This document shows positions 1 through 7,724 of a DNA stretch of 64,000 nucleotides, one piece after another. Position 1 is the stretch's first letter; every line of letters starts with the position of its first letter. A program made the translations under genes and the position numbers. The notes under the pieces were generated by a model. The model ran no database searches. It was not told where the DNA came from and saw only the letters and a program-made list of their open reading frames with translations. The stretch covers positions 1 to 64,000 of the forward strand of contig CAYGRM010000003.1 of assembly GCA_964352225.1 (NCBI GenBank). The letters run 5' to 3'. The DNA is from CAJQQY01 sp964352225 (lineage in GTDB: Bacteria; Bacteroidota; Bacteroidia; Chitinophagales; Saprospiraceae).

Positions 1-105
1 ATTTAGCTCCAAGCAACGATTTAGTATTTCCCTGCATAATAATAAATGAAATCACGAATAAAAAAATACCTATTTAAATCAAATCACATTTAAAAAAATT
101 GAAAC

Positions 106-528
106 ATGAACTTACCATTCAAAGTAACCGTATTATTCCTTTGCTTAGGATTAATGATGACATCTTGTGTTAAAGAAGAAATTACTCCTATGGACATCGA
201 TTCTGATTCAACAGAAACTGGAGTCAATAACCCAAATATTCCTAACCAAACATTTGAACCTCAAAATGCTTTTTCTACTGGAGATTTCTCTATCAATATT
301 AGTAAAACTCCCTGTCCAGCTGGAGGTTATACCTTGACGGTAGAATCTCCAGAAGTAGATCTTACAAATGGTAATTACACCATTAATTGGTATCAAAATA
401 CTCAACAGTCCATCTACTTCGTAGGACAAACTTTAGAATGTGTTTGTGGATTTGGGGTACGGGTTGAAGTTATCGACGAGACAGAAACGCTAAACGCAAA
501 AGATTCATTAGATATTCCTAGTTGTTAG
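106..528 (+). CDS. Small secreted lipoprotein, function unknown
   Basis: A 140-residue protein with a hydrophobic N-terminus ending in a lipobox (MMTSC, Cys21), so it is probably exported and lipidated. The mature part begins with an acidic, Ser/Thr-rich linker and then a small domain with several cysteines (TPCPAGG, LECVCGFG, final PSC) and beta-strand-like alternation. This suggests a compact disulfide-bonded beta domain of the kind seen in Bacteroidota surface proteins. I recognise no family. It stands alone and is convergent with the downstream antiporter gene, from which a bidirectional terminator separates it. The first 105 bases of the window hold no recognisable gene. The lipoprotein call is good; the role is unknown. 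Confidence 0.75.
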   Translation: MNLPFKVTVLFLCLGLMMTSCVKEEITPMDIDSDSTETGVNNPNIPNQTFEPQNAFSTGDFSINISKTPCPAGGYTLTVESPEVDLTNGNYTINWYQNTQQSIYFVGQTLECVCGFGVRVEVIDETETLNAKDSLDIPSC

Positions 529-540
529 TTTTGAAAATAA

Positions 541-576
541 GCAAAGGTCATTGTGGAATTCCCCAATGACCTTTTC
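541..576. terminator. Bidirectional intrinsic terminator
   Basis: Inverted repeat AAAGGTCATTG / CAATGACCTTT with a short loop, an A-run on the left and a T-run on the right. It lies between the convergent lipoprotein gene and the antiporter gene and can serve both. Confidence 0.75.
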
Positions 577-598
577 TTATAACAATCTAATTACAAAT

Positions 599-2077
599 TT
601 ATTTTTTATCGATTAACATCTTGATTTTTATTCCTAAAGCTGCAAATAACAGGGTCGTAAATGGACTCAACCAATTGAATATTGCATAGGCAAAATAATC
701 AAATGTAGATACTCCCAATACGCCACTTTGATAAGCACCACAAGTATTCCATGGAACTAAAACAGAGGTTACCGTTCCCGAATCTTCTAACGTTCTACTC
801 AGATTTTCAGGTGCTAACCCTTTTTCTTCATATGCTTTGGCAAACATTTTCCCAGGAACTACTATCGCTAAATATTGATCAGAAGCAGTTACATTTAATG
901 CTAAGCAACTAGCTACCGTACTCGCAAATAACCCGAAAACAGAATCAGACAAACTTAATAATGCTCCACTAATTCTTGACAATGCACCAATCGCATCCAT
1001 CACACCTCCAAAAACCATCGCACAAACAATTAACCAAATCGTTCCTAACATTCCAGCCATTCCTTTTGCAGAAAATAAATCATTAAGTTCAGCACTAGAA
1101 GTAGTTACAGAAGTATTTACAGTTAAAGCATTCATTACTCCTTTGTAGGCTGAGTTAAAGGTCAAAGTTTCAGCACCACCAATTTTTGCTACAATATCAG
1201 GCTGTGCAATAATCGCAGCGACACCTCCTAACAATGCTCCTACAAGTAAAGCAATTAATGGAGAAGTCTTTTTCACAATCATTGCGATAACAATAATTGG
1301 AACTAAAAATAACCAAGGGGTAATATTAAAAGCCTCATTGATTGCAGCTAATTCAGTAGAAATATCAGACGAACCAGTCGTTTCTAAATTCAATCCAATG
1401 ATAGCAAAAATGATAATCGTAACAATGATTGTTGGAACCGTCGTCAACGCCATATATTTGATGTGGTCGAAAAGTTCTGCCCCTGCCATCGCTGGCGCAA
1501 GGTTCGTGGTATCCGAAAGCGGAGACATTTTATCTCCAAAATAAGCCCCTGACAAAACAGCTCCAGCAGTCATTCCAAGTGAAATTCCTAAAGTCTCACC
1601 AATTCCGATTAAGGCAATTCCAACCGTTGCTGAGGTCGTCCATGAACTTCCTGTTGCAATAGAGATAATCGCACAAATAATTACACAAGCAACTAAAAAT
1701 ATCTTTGGACTCAATATTTGTAAACCATAATAAATCATCGTTGGAATAATTCCACTTATCATCCAAGTCCCTGCGAGCGATCCTACCATTAATAGTATCA
1801 AAATAGCTCCTGTGGTTGATTTTACATTTTCAGCCACTTCGTCCATCATTTTTTTATAGGATACTTTATTATAAAATCCAACGATCATCGCAACTACAGC
1901 GCCTAGCAATAGAATGAATTGATTGGATCCACTCAAAGCGTCATCTCCAAAAGCAAACTTAACATTGTAAAATAGCATTGCAACCAATGCAAAAACTGGA
2001 ATCAAAGCCTCCCAGATATTCAACTCTGGATTTTCAATTATCTTCTCATCGAGTAAATCGTTATCTTGGTTTTCCAT
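599..2077 (-). CDS. nhaC: NhaC-family Na+/H+ antiporter
   Basis: A 492-residue polytopic inner-membrane protein with a short charged cytoplasmic N-terminus followed by about 12 hydrophobic segments. The region GSSWTTSATVGIALIGIG and the later GAYFGDKMSPLSDTTNLA stretch are typical of the NhaC / YuiF-type sodium-proton (or malate-lactate) antiporters. It would exchange Na+ for H+ and help sodium or pH homeostasis, fitting a marine organism. The length is normal for the family. It is monocistronic, and divergent from the ketopantoate-reductase-like gene with 67 bp between the starts. The family is clear; the exact substrate (Na+/H+ versus Na+-lactate/malate exchange) is inferred. Confidence 0.88.
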   Translation of the reverse strand: MENQDNDLLDEKIIENPELNIWEALIPVFALVAMLFYNVKFAFGDDALSGSNQFILLLGAVVAMIVGFYNKVSYKKMMDEVAENVKSTTGAILILLMVGSLAGTWMISGIIPTMIYYGLQILSPKIFLVACVIICAIISIATGSSWTTSATVGIALIGIGETLGISLGMTAGAVLSGAYFGDKMSPLSDTTNLAPAMAGAELFDHIKYMALTTVPTIIVTIIIFAIIGLNLETTGSSDISTELAAINEAFNITPWLFLVPIIVIAMIVKKTSPLIALLVGALLGGVAAIIAQPDIVAKIGGAETLTFNSAYKGVMNALTVNTSVTTSSAELNDLFSAKGMAGMLGTIWLIVCAMVFGGVMDAIGALSRISGALLSLSDSVFGLFASTVASCLALNVTASDQYLAIVVPGKMFAKAYEEKGLAPENLSRTLEDSGTVTSVLVPWNTCGAYQSGVLGVSTFDYFAYAIFNWLSPFTTLLFAALGIKIKMLIDKK

Positions 2078-2144
2078 AAAATTTGAAATTCGTTTTGTAA
2101 TTTTTTTTCAAAGAAGTAAATATATAAAAAATACTAGGTAGTTC

Positions 2145-2753
2145 ATGCGAAAAGTCAAAGTTGGTATTTTGGGAGTAGGCGCAATTGGTTCTGTTATGGC
2201 TAGTCAACTATTTGCAAATCAAAATATTGATTTGCATTATTTTAATCGATCTCCGAAAAAGGAAATTCGATTACAATCACCTATTCGTTTTTTTGATTTT
2301 AAAATAAATACACAAACGGAGCTTTCTGAAAAAATAGAAATGGACTGGTTGATTATTTGTTTGAAGGAATATCATTTTAAAGAGGCTGGAAATTGGTTCG
2401 AAAAACTCATTTTTCCAAAAACTAAAATTGCAGTTGTTCGAAATGGAATTAATTTAAAAGAGCCGCTCCTACCCTATGCTCATGAATCTCAAATTTTGGA
2501 AGGTATGATTGATTGCCCAACTCAACTGGATTCAGATGGAAATTTTCATCAATTAAAAAATGGAATCATTACCCTTCCAGCTGGACATTTAGCAGATCAA
2601 TTTCAAGTTCTTTTCCAAAACCAAAATATCTCCATTCGACAAGTCGATAATTTTAAAAGTGAGAATTGGAAAAAGCTTATTGAAAGTGCTGCTTTGGGAG
2701 CAATCACTTGTTTGGCTGGCGAAACTTGTTGGATTTTTGAAGATAAGTTCTAA
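2145..2753 (+). CDS. Ketopantoate reductase-like protein, N-terminal fragment (gene interrupted)
   Basis: 202 residues matching the NAD(P)-binding half of the ApbA/PanE family. A Rossmann start (VGILGVGAIGSVMA) is followed by the typical VVRNGINLKEPLLPYA segment and the beginning of the C-terminal helical domain (ENWKKLIESAALGAIT). The reading frame then runs into a palindromic element carrying in-frame stops at 2751 and beyond. The missing C-terminal domain resumes in the same frame at 2880. Intact relatives are about 300 residues, which equals the two pieces together. The fragment lacks most of the substrate-binding domain and is unlikely to be active alone. It could be a true PanE (pantothenate synthesis) or another member of this reductase family. 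It is divergent from nhaC. Confidence 0.8.
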   Translation: MRKVKVGILGVGAIGSVMASQLFANQNIDLHYFNRSPKKEIRLQSPIRFFDFKINTQTELSEKIEMDWLIICLKEYHFKEAGNWFEKLIFPKTKIAVVRNGINLKEPLLPYAHESQILEGMIDCPTQLDSDGNFHQLKNGIITLPAGHLADQFQVLFQNQNISIRQVDNFKSENWKKLIESAALGAITCLAGETCWIFEDKF

Positions 2754-2903
2754 GTCATAATTATTTCACAGTTATTTCGGCTTATTACTTCCTCCTTCTT
2801 CGTTAAAAAGCCTCGCCGATGCTAGGCATCGCCTACGTTTTTTGCCTCAAAGGAGAAAGTAATAATCTCGAAATAACTTATGAATAATTATGACCTAGAA
2901 CTT
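2745..2903. repeat. Palindromic MITE-like element interrupting the panE-like gene
   Basis: A 159-bp inverted repeat. The left arm starts AAGTTCTAAGTCATAATTAT; the right arm ends in its near-perfect complement, with TAGAACTT as the last bases. Arms are about 54 bp and roughly 85% complementary by eye. The centre holds a second small palindrome, CGATGCTAGGCATCG. The element sits exactly where the ketopantoate-reductase-like protein breaks and carries three in-frame stops. Its length is a multiple of three, so the reading frame before and after is the same. It has no ORF of its own. I infer a non-autonomous insertion. Confidence 0.75.
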
Positions 2904-3188
2904 AAAAAAATTAGAATTGTATATCGAAAATTAATGGAAGAAGGCATTCAAGTAGCCAAAGCAGATGATGCAAACATCCCAAATAATTTTGTAGATATGA
3001 TGTTAGAAAAGTTAAAAACTTATCCAAAAGAAAAAGGAACTTCGATGTTGACGGATCGAAAATTGGGAAGACCAATTGAGGTCGGCGCAAAGAATGGAGC
3101 GATTGTAAATATCGGAAAAAAATATAATCTTGGAACTCCTTTGAATGATTTGGTGGTGACTATTTTAAGTAAAACAAATTTAATGTGA
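2880..3188 (+). CDS. Ketopantoate reductase-like protein, C-terminal fragment
   Basis: 102 residues matching the ApbA/PanE C-terminal helical domain, including the family-like segment KGTSMLTDRKLGRPIEVGA (in PanE, the K/S-rich ...SM..D...GR.TEID motif) and the final NLGTPLNDLVV helix. It is in the same frame as the upstream fragment. Its ATG lies inside the right arm of the palindrome, so the first residues (MNNYDL) are element-derived. Translation could in principle restart here, but a split reductase has no known precedent that I can cite. I regard the pair as a disrupted gene. A degenerate second palindrome starts two bases after the stop. Confidence 0.7.
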   Translation: MNNYDLELKKIRIVYRKLMEEGIQVAKADDANIPNNFVDMMLEKLKTYPKEKGTSMLTDRKLGRPIEVGAKNGAIVNIGKKYNLGTPLNDLVVTILSKTNLM

Positions 3189-3189
3189 A

Positions 3190-3282
3190 TTTTTGCCGCT
3201 GACTAGTGATGACTTTTCACAGAAAGGACAACCAAGTCAGAGATAGGTCATAACTGAGGTCAATCTTAGTCTGTGGCAAAGA
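3190..3282. repeat. Degenerate palindrome, TTTTTGCCGCTGACT family
   Basis: Imperfect inverted repeat with termini TTTTTGCCGCTGACTA and, on the right, the complement of TCTTTGCCACAGACTA. The left end matches the first 15 bases of the perfect hairpin at 32213-32305, so the two are probably copies of one repeat family, this one decayed. It lies immediately after the panE-like fragment and could also act as its transcription terminator. Confidence 0.6.
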
Positions 3283-3337
3283 AATATTCTATTGGAAACT
3301 ATTTTGATAAAAGTGAAGTTATCTTTTCAAAAAAAAA

Positions 3338-3850
3338 ATGCTCCAACTCATTTCACCCACAGTTATTTTGGAAAAACAATTCCGTGCCATGCTCCAAGAT
3401 TGGCATTCCGCCAACGAACCACTTTCCCCCTGGTCAATTGGTCTGGACGTTTCTGATTTTGAAAAATATGTCAACACCTTATTAGATGCCTCCAAAGGAA
3501 TCGGCTTAGAAGGTTTACAAGTGCCACATTCCTCCTTTTGGTTGATTGATGAAAACCAAAATATTTTAGCTACTTCCAATCTACGACATACTTTAAATGA
3601 AAAATTATGGGTGACAGGAGGTCATATTGGCTATGGCGTAGCACCTTCCGCTCGACGAAAAGGTTGTGCAACGAAAATTTTAGCACTCACTCTTCTCGAA
3701 GCCAAAAAATTAGGAATTAAAAAAGCATTACTCACTTGCAATAAAAGTAATATCGGTTCTGCTAAGTCTATTTTAAAAAATGGAGGAGAATTTTGGAAAG
3801 AAACGCCGAAGAAAAATCGAATTAATCAGTATTATTGGATCAATACTTAA
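3338..3850 (+). CDS. GNAT-family N-acetyltransferase
   Basis: A 170-residue protein with the GNAT fold. The acetyl-CoA pyrophosphate-binding loop is visible as GYGVAPSARRKGCATKIL (motif A, R/Q-x-x-G-x-G/A type), followed by LTCNKSNIGSAKSILKNGG, the usual helix-strand pair in which family members bind CoA. The N-terminal half holds the acceptor site. It would transfer an acyl group, usually acetyl, from CoA to an amine; the acceptor cannot be read from sequence. The chosen start follows a run of As. It is preceded by the degenerate palindrome at 3190 and followed by a large inverted repeat. It is probably a single-gene unit. Confidence 0.85.
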   Translation: MLQLISPTVILEKQFRAMLQDWHSANEPLSPWSIGLDVSDFEKYVNTLLDASKGIGLEGLQVPHSSFWLIDENQNILATSNLRHTLNEKLWVTGGHIGYGVAPSARRKGCATKILALTLLEAKKLGIKKALLTCNKSNIGSAKSILKNGGEFWKETPKKNRINQYYWINT

Positions 3851-3874
3851 TTTTTTCCATAAAACCTCAGAGAA

Positions 3875-4047
3875 ATATTAAATACTCTGTGACCTAAATT
3901 ATTTTAGGATTTGATGAGGTTGTTTTGAAATTAGCCGAGGCAAATTTGACAAAGATAGCCCAGCTATCTGCGGAAAATTTAACAAAGGATAATTTTAAAA
4001 GAAGCCATCAAATTCAAAAGTTAATTATGTTACAGAGTATTAAATAT
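3875..4047. repeat. Large imperfect inverted repeat (about 85-bp arms)
   Basis: The left arm begins ATATTAAATACTCTGTGACC and the right arm ends with the near complement (CAGAGTATTAAATAT). Inside, GATTTGATG pairs with CATCAAATTC, and the arms meet around GATAGCCCAGCTATC near 3957-3971. Complementarity is about 75% by eye over the whole length. It has no coding capacity I trust. It fills most of the 317-bp gap between the GNAT gene and tRNA-Arg, and looks like an old MITE-like or REP-like element. Confidence 0.6.
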
Positions 4048-4096
4048 CAACCTCAAGAAATAAACATAAAAATACCTAAAAAAAGTATATTTTTGT

Positions 4097-4127
4097 TTTG
4101 CGTAACGAGCAAAATCCGTTATCTTTG
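4097..4127 (+). promoter_or_regulatory. Bacteroidota sigma-A promoter for tRNA-Arg/rpmB operon
   Basis: -33 box TTTG (4097-4100) and -7 box TATCTTTG (4120-4127, a perfect TAnnTTTG), 23 bp start to start. This is the classic Bacteroidota housekeeping promoter layout. It lies about 40 bp before the tRNA. Confidence 0.75.
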
Positions 4128-4167
4128 CACTCCATTTGCAGAAAATGGACAAAATTTTGAAATTTCT

Positions 4168-4241
4168 GGCTTTGTAGCTCAACTGGATAGAGCACTTGAC
4201 TACGAATCAAGAGGTTGCAAGTTCGAATCTTGCCAAGGTCA
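4168..4241 (+). tRNA. tRNA-Arg (anticodon ACG)
   Basis: A 74-base cloverleaf: acceptor GGCTTTG / CAAGGTC with two G-U pairs, D arm GCTC...GAGC, anticodon stem CTTGA/TCAAG around loop CTACGAA (anticodon ACG), T arm GCAAG-TTCGAAT-CTTGC, discriminator A. CCA is not encoded. It is just upstream of rpmB and appears to be co-transcribed from the promoter at 4097. Confidence 0.93.
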
Positions 4242-4273
4242 CTATTAATTAATTTATATTTAATACAATCACA

Positions 4274-4525
4274 ATGTCTAGAGTTTGTCAATTAACAGGA
4301 AAACGTCCGATTTCAGGAAATAATGTTTCTCACTCTAATCGTAGAACGAAGCGTCGATTTCTTCCGAATTTGATCAAAAAACGTTTTTTCATTCCTGAAA
4401 CAGGAGAATGGGTGACGTTGAAAGTTGCAACTAGTACACTACGTACTATCAACAAATTAGGAATTTACGAATACCTAAAAGACGCTCAACGTAAAGGAAT
4501 GGACGTCGGAACAAAATTAAAATAA
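4274..4525 (+). CDS. rpmB: 50S ribosomal protein L28
   Basis: 83 residues, starting MSRVCQLTGKRPISGNNVSHS, the L28 signature, and continuing with NRRTKRRFLPNL and the conserved C-terminal TLRTINKLGIYEYLK. Length is normal. L28 is a structural protein of the large ribosomal subunit. It is first of the rpmB-rpmG-DUF4295-ftsY block found in many Bacteroidota, 32 bp after tRNA-Arg and 23 bp before rpmG. Confidence 0.97.
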   Translation: MSRVCQLTGKRPISGNNVSHSNRRTKRRFLPNLIKKRFFIPETGEWVTLKVATSTLRTINKLGIYEYLKDAQRKGMDVGTKLK

Positions 4526-4548
4526 TCACATTTTAAATATTTTATAAA

Positions 4549-4737
4549 ATGGCTAAGAAAAGCAAAGGTAACCGCCAACAAATTATTTTGGAATGCACAG
4601 AGCATAAAGCTACTGGTATGCCAGGCACTTCTCGGTATATTACCCAAAAAAATAAAAAGAATACTCCAGACAGATTGGAATTGAAAAAATATAACCCAGT
4701 CTTAAAGAAGTACACTATTCATAAAGAAATTAAGTAA
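4549..4737 (+). CDS. rpmG: 50S ribosomal protein L33
   Basis: 62 residues: MAKKSKGNRQQIILECTEHK, then GTSRYITQKNKKNTPDRLELKKYNP, the L33 core. Only one cysteine remains, so this is the zinc-independent (C-minus) form that lacks the two CxxC pairs. It is the second ribosomal gene of the operon and is followed 76 bp later by the small DUF4295 gene. Confidence 0.96.
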   Translation: MAKKSKGNRQQIILECTEHKATGMPGTSRYITQKNKKNTPDRLELKKYNPVLKKYTIHKEIK

Positions 4738-4813
4738 TTGACTTGAAGATTTTAATTAATAGGGTTATTTTACGACTCTTTTAAATTAATTTCTTCACTA
4801 AAAAATATCAATC

Positions 4814-4987
4814 ATGGCTAAAGTATCGAAAAACGCAAGAGTAGGTCAACGTGCTGCCAATGCAGGTTCAGGTAGAGATTTCGTTAAAGTTGTTAAAAGC
4901 ATCAAAGACGAAGCTACTGGGAAATACACCTACAAGCAAGTGATGATTCACAAAGACAAAGTAGCTGAATTCTTCGCTAAAAAATAA
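4814..4987 (+). CDS. DUF4295 small basic protein
   Basis: A 57-residue basic protein: MAKVSKNARVGQRAANAGSG, then FVKVVKSIKDEATGKYTYKQ and C-terminal VAEFFAKK. This matches the DUF4295 family, which in Bacteroidota almost always follows rpmG and precedes ftsY. The location and composition suggest a ribosome-associated protein, but its function is not established to my knowledge. An intrinsic terminator follows 28 bp downstream, separating it from ftsY. Confidence 0.9.
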   Translation: MAKVSKNARVGQRAANAGSGRDFVKVVKSIKDEATGKYTYKQVMIHKDKVAEFFAKK

Positions 4988-5014
4988 TTTGAACTATTTT
5001 GATTAAAACGGTTC

Positions 5015-5057
5015 AAAAAAAGGCTTTTCTTCTATCTTTAGGGGAAAGCCTTTTTTG
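5015..5057 (+). terminator. Intrinsic terminator after the ribosomal operon
   Basis: Hairpin AAAAAAGGCTTTTC / GGAAAGCCTTTTTT with a 13-base loop, ending in a run of six Ts. It closes the tRNA-Arg-rpmB-rpmG-DUF4295 unit. Confidence 0.85.
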
Positions 5058-5121
5058 CGTTATTATTAGTTTTATTGAACAACGTTCAACGGCTAGCGTT
5101 CAACGTCAAACGATTAAGTAG

Positions 5122-6090
5122 ATGAGTTTTTTTAAAAAATTATTTGGCCAAAAATCCGAAGAGGAAAAAAAAGAGCAGTTAGACAAAGGTTTAGAAAAAA
5201 CTAAATCTGGCTTTTTTGATAAAATCAAAAAAGCAGTTGCTGGTAAAGCAACGGTCGATGTCGAAGTACTCGATGAAGTGGAACAAATCCTCATCACTTC
5301 TGATGTTGGATTAGAAACTACTGTTAAAATTATTGACCGAATCGAAGCCCGAGTAGCTAAAGATAAATATGTCAATACTTCTGATCTCAATGAAATCATG
5401 AGAGATGAAATAGTGCAATTATTATCTGAAACAAATACTGAGGAGCTGGAAGACTTCACTCCTCCTGCCGGTAAAAAACCTTACGTTTTAATGGTAGTAG
5501 GGGTAAATGGAGTTGGAAAAACAACGACTATCGGTAAATTGGCTCATGCTTATACTCAACGAGGTCATAAAGTAGTAATTGGAGCAGGTGATACTTTCCG
5601 AGCTGCTGCCGTAGATCAATTAAAAATTTGGAGTGAGCGAGTAGGTTGTGATTTTTATGCTAAAGGAATGAATACTGACCCAGCCGCTGTTGCTTATGAA
5701 ACAGTTCAACATGCGATGAACAATGATTGCGATGTGGCGATTATTGATACCGCTGGTCGATTGCATACTAAATTGAATTTGATGCGAGAGTTGACTAAAA
5801 TCTATAATTCTGCTGGGAAAAAAATGGAAGGTGCGCCACACGATGTAATGTTAGTTTTGGATGCCACGACTGGTCAAAATGCGATTGAACAATGTAAGCA
5901 ATTTACCGCTGCAACAGATGTGAGTTGTTTAGCTTTGACTAAATTAGATGGAACAGCAAAAGGTGGAGTTGCCATAGGAATTTCTGATCAGTTCCAAATT
6001 CCAATTAAGTTTATTGGAATTGGTGAAGGAATAGATGACTTAGCTATTTTTAATAAGAAGGAATTTGTGGAGACGTTTTTTGAAAAATAG
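5122..6090 (+). CDS. ftsY: Signal recognition particle receptor FtsY
   Basis: A 322-residue SRP-type GTPase. A short charged N-terminus (FFKKLFGQKSEEEKKEQL) replaces the long acidic A domain of proteobacterial FtsY. The helical N domain lies at about 25-110 and the G domain follows: P-loop GVNGVGKTTTIGKL (about 127-140), DTFRAAAVDQL, DTAGRLHTKLNLMREL, TKLDGTAKGG and the closing PIKFIGIGEGIDDL. It docks SRP-bound ribosomes at the inner membrane for co-translational insertion. The start follows a small CGTTCAACG direct repeat (5083-5105). In many relatives rimO follows ftsY; here a convergent MFS gene follows instead. Confidence 0.97.
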   Translation: MSFFKKLFGQKSEEEKKEQLDKGLEKTKSGFFDKIKKAVAGKATVDVEVLDEVEQILITSDVGLETTVKIIDRIEARVAKDKYVNTSDLNEIMRDEIVQLLSETNTEELEDFTPPAGKKPYVLMVVGVNGVGKTTTIGKLAHAYTQRGHKVVIGAGDTFRAAAVDQLKIWSERVGCDFYAKGMNTDPAAVAYETVQHAMNNDCDVAIIDTAGRLHTKLNLMRELTKIYNSAGKKMEGAPHDVMLVLDATTGQNAIEQCKQFTAATDVSCLALTKLDGTAKGGVAIGISDQFQIPIKFIGIGEGIDDLAIFNKKEFVETFFEK

Positions 6091-6106
6091 AAACTCAAGT
6101 TTTAAA

Positions 6107-6153
6107 TAAAAAAAGAGGCTACTTCAAAATAAATTTAAAGTAGCCTCTTTTTT
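6107..6153. terminator. Bidirectional terminator between ftsY and MFS gene
   Basis: AAAAAGAGGCTACTT / AAGTAGCCTCTTTTT with a 13-base AT-rich loop. A-run and T-run flank the stem, so it works in both directions between convergent genes. Confidence 0.85.
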
Positions 6154-6172
6154 ATTTTCTCTCCAGTTATAA

Positions 6173-7519
6173 TTAGCTGGCTTCTGGCTGCCATTTCCCT
6201 CGTGTAAAATAAAGGATTCCAAACAGTATAATTAATATCGCAGGAAATACTGCTAAATTATCAAGTGTTGCTTGCCCTGCCGCAAGATCAGCTGCATCTT
6301 CGCTAAGCCCATTTGCAATCGCAGCAGCTCTTTCTGTATCCAACCATCCTCCTATCACAGGCTGCCATAATGAAGTCGCAAACATGCCTACACCTCCAAG
6401 GAAAGATAATCCAAGTGCTCCCGTTTGAGGAGTATATTCAGCAGCAGATCCAATCATAGTTGGCCAAAAATACATCACTCCAACTGCGAAAAGAATTGCG
6501 GCAAGATAAACCATTCCTCCAGTAGCAACACTCATCAAACCAATTCCCAATGTCGCCACAACAGCTGATCCAAACAAAACACCTATTGGTTTAAATTTAT
6601 GAATAAGAGGTCCTCCAAAATATCTTCCCACAGCCATCAATCCTGTAATCATTGCTAAAATTAACATAGGATGTGCCCCTGAATTTCCTAATATTTTTTC
6701 AACCCATTGCTGAGTTCCTAATTCGGCAGTCGCAGTCAATGTCATACATAGTGCCAACACAGAATATAACAATCCAAAATACTGGTAAATTAATCCAGCT
6801 ACTACTACTATCAACCCAAATTTCACATAAGTACTAACATCTCCAGGAAACCATTGCTGCAAAGTTAAATCAGAAGCAGCAATCAGTACCAATCCTCCAA
6901 CAATCGTTAAATAAATTGGTGGAAATAGTTTTTGAAAATCAATTGATCCTGATTCTGGTTCTTCTGGAAACTCTTGCCCAAATATCATCCAAGCATAAAT
7001 TAAAGTAGGAATCAACATTATAGCAATTTGTAATTGCCATCCTAAACCTAAATTTGTCATCAATGCAGAAACTAATGCGCCAATAACGATTCCCCCAGGA
7101 AACCATACATGGAATTTATTCAGCATTGTTGTTTTATTACTATCAAACATATTCGCAATCATAGGATTACAAGCAGCTTCAACAGATCCATTTGCAAACC
7201 CAATAAAAAAGGTTGAAATTAAAAGTGTCCAAAAACCTCCAGCAAAAATGGTCATAACAAGGCCTAGAAGGTGAGTTATAAATGCCACCCACATAATCTT
7301 TCGAGGCCCGACTGCATTATACAATGGTCCTCCAATCATTGTTGCAATTGGAAATCCCAAAAATGCCATCGCATTTACCCATCCTAATTCTGTATCTGTT
7401 AATTTAAAATCCCCTCCAAGCTGTGTAAGAATTCCTGCTCGAATTGCAAAGGTCATTGCGGTAACGGTAAGAGCTATACAACTTGCGTTAAATAGCCTAC
7501 TCCTGTTAATTGTTGACAT
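6173..7519 (-). CDS. MFS transporter
   Basis: A 448-residue membrane protein with about 12 transmembrane segments and the major-facilitator loop after TM2 (GGPLYNAVGPRKIMW). Two six-helix halves are separated by a cytoplasmic loop with the acidic stretch GQEFPEEPESGSIDF. Small residues are abundant in the helices. The general look (AIRAGILTQLG, PMIANMF, FVSGGP-type positions) is closest to sugar or nucleoside MFS permeases (FucP/NHS-like), but the substrate cannot be assigned. It is monocistronic, convergent with ftsY, and has a 205-bp upstream region holding the terminator of the next minus-strand gene. Confidence 0.85.
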   Translation of the reverse strand: MSTINRSRLFNASCIALTVTAMTFAIRAGILTQLGGDFKLTDTELGWVNAMAFLGFPIATMIGGPLYNAVGPRKIMWVAFITHLLGLVMTIFAGGFWTLLISTFFIGFANGSVEAACNPMIANMFDSNKTTMLNKFHVWFPGGIVIGALVSALMTNLGLGWQLQIAIMLIPTLIYAWMIFGQEFPEEPESGSIDFQKLFPPIYLTIVGGLVLIAASDLTLQQWFPGDVSTYVKFGLIVVVAGLIYQYFGLLYSVLALCMTLTATAELGTQQWVEKILGNSGAHPMLILAMITGLMAVGRYFGGPLIHKFKPIGVLFGSAVVATLGIGLMSVATGGMVYLAAILFAVGVMYFWPTMIGSAAEYTPQTGALGLSFLGGVGMFATSLWQPVIGGWLDTERAAAIANGLSEDAADLAAGQATLDNLAVFPAILIILFGILYFTRGKWQPEAS

Positions 7520-7665
7520 AAATTGTTTTTTTTCGTTTTGTAATTTTTTCTAAAATACCAAAAACTTAAAGCATGTTCTTAGTTTAAAGTAATGGTTAGT
7601 CAAGATAGGAAAAAAATTAAAACGTTTATAAACAATACGTATTTATTACACTAAGGAAAACAAAA

Positions 7666-7709
7666 CAAAAACGGTTACAAAAATCCTATCTTTTTGCAAC
7701 CGTTCTTTT
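7666..7709 (-). terminator. Terminator of the beta-lactamase-fold gene
   Basis: AACGGTTACAAAAA / TTTTTGCAACCGTT, one mismatch, loop TCCTATC. T-rich on the minus strand after the stem. It follows the minus-strand gene ending at 7725. Confidence 0.8.
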
Positions 7710-7724
7710 TTAATTTTATATCGA

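Noticed and set aside
3925..4248. 107-residue ORF crossing tRNA-Arg
   Set aside because: It lies in a large inverted repeat and runs through the tRNA; no family resemblance. Non-coding.
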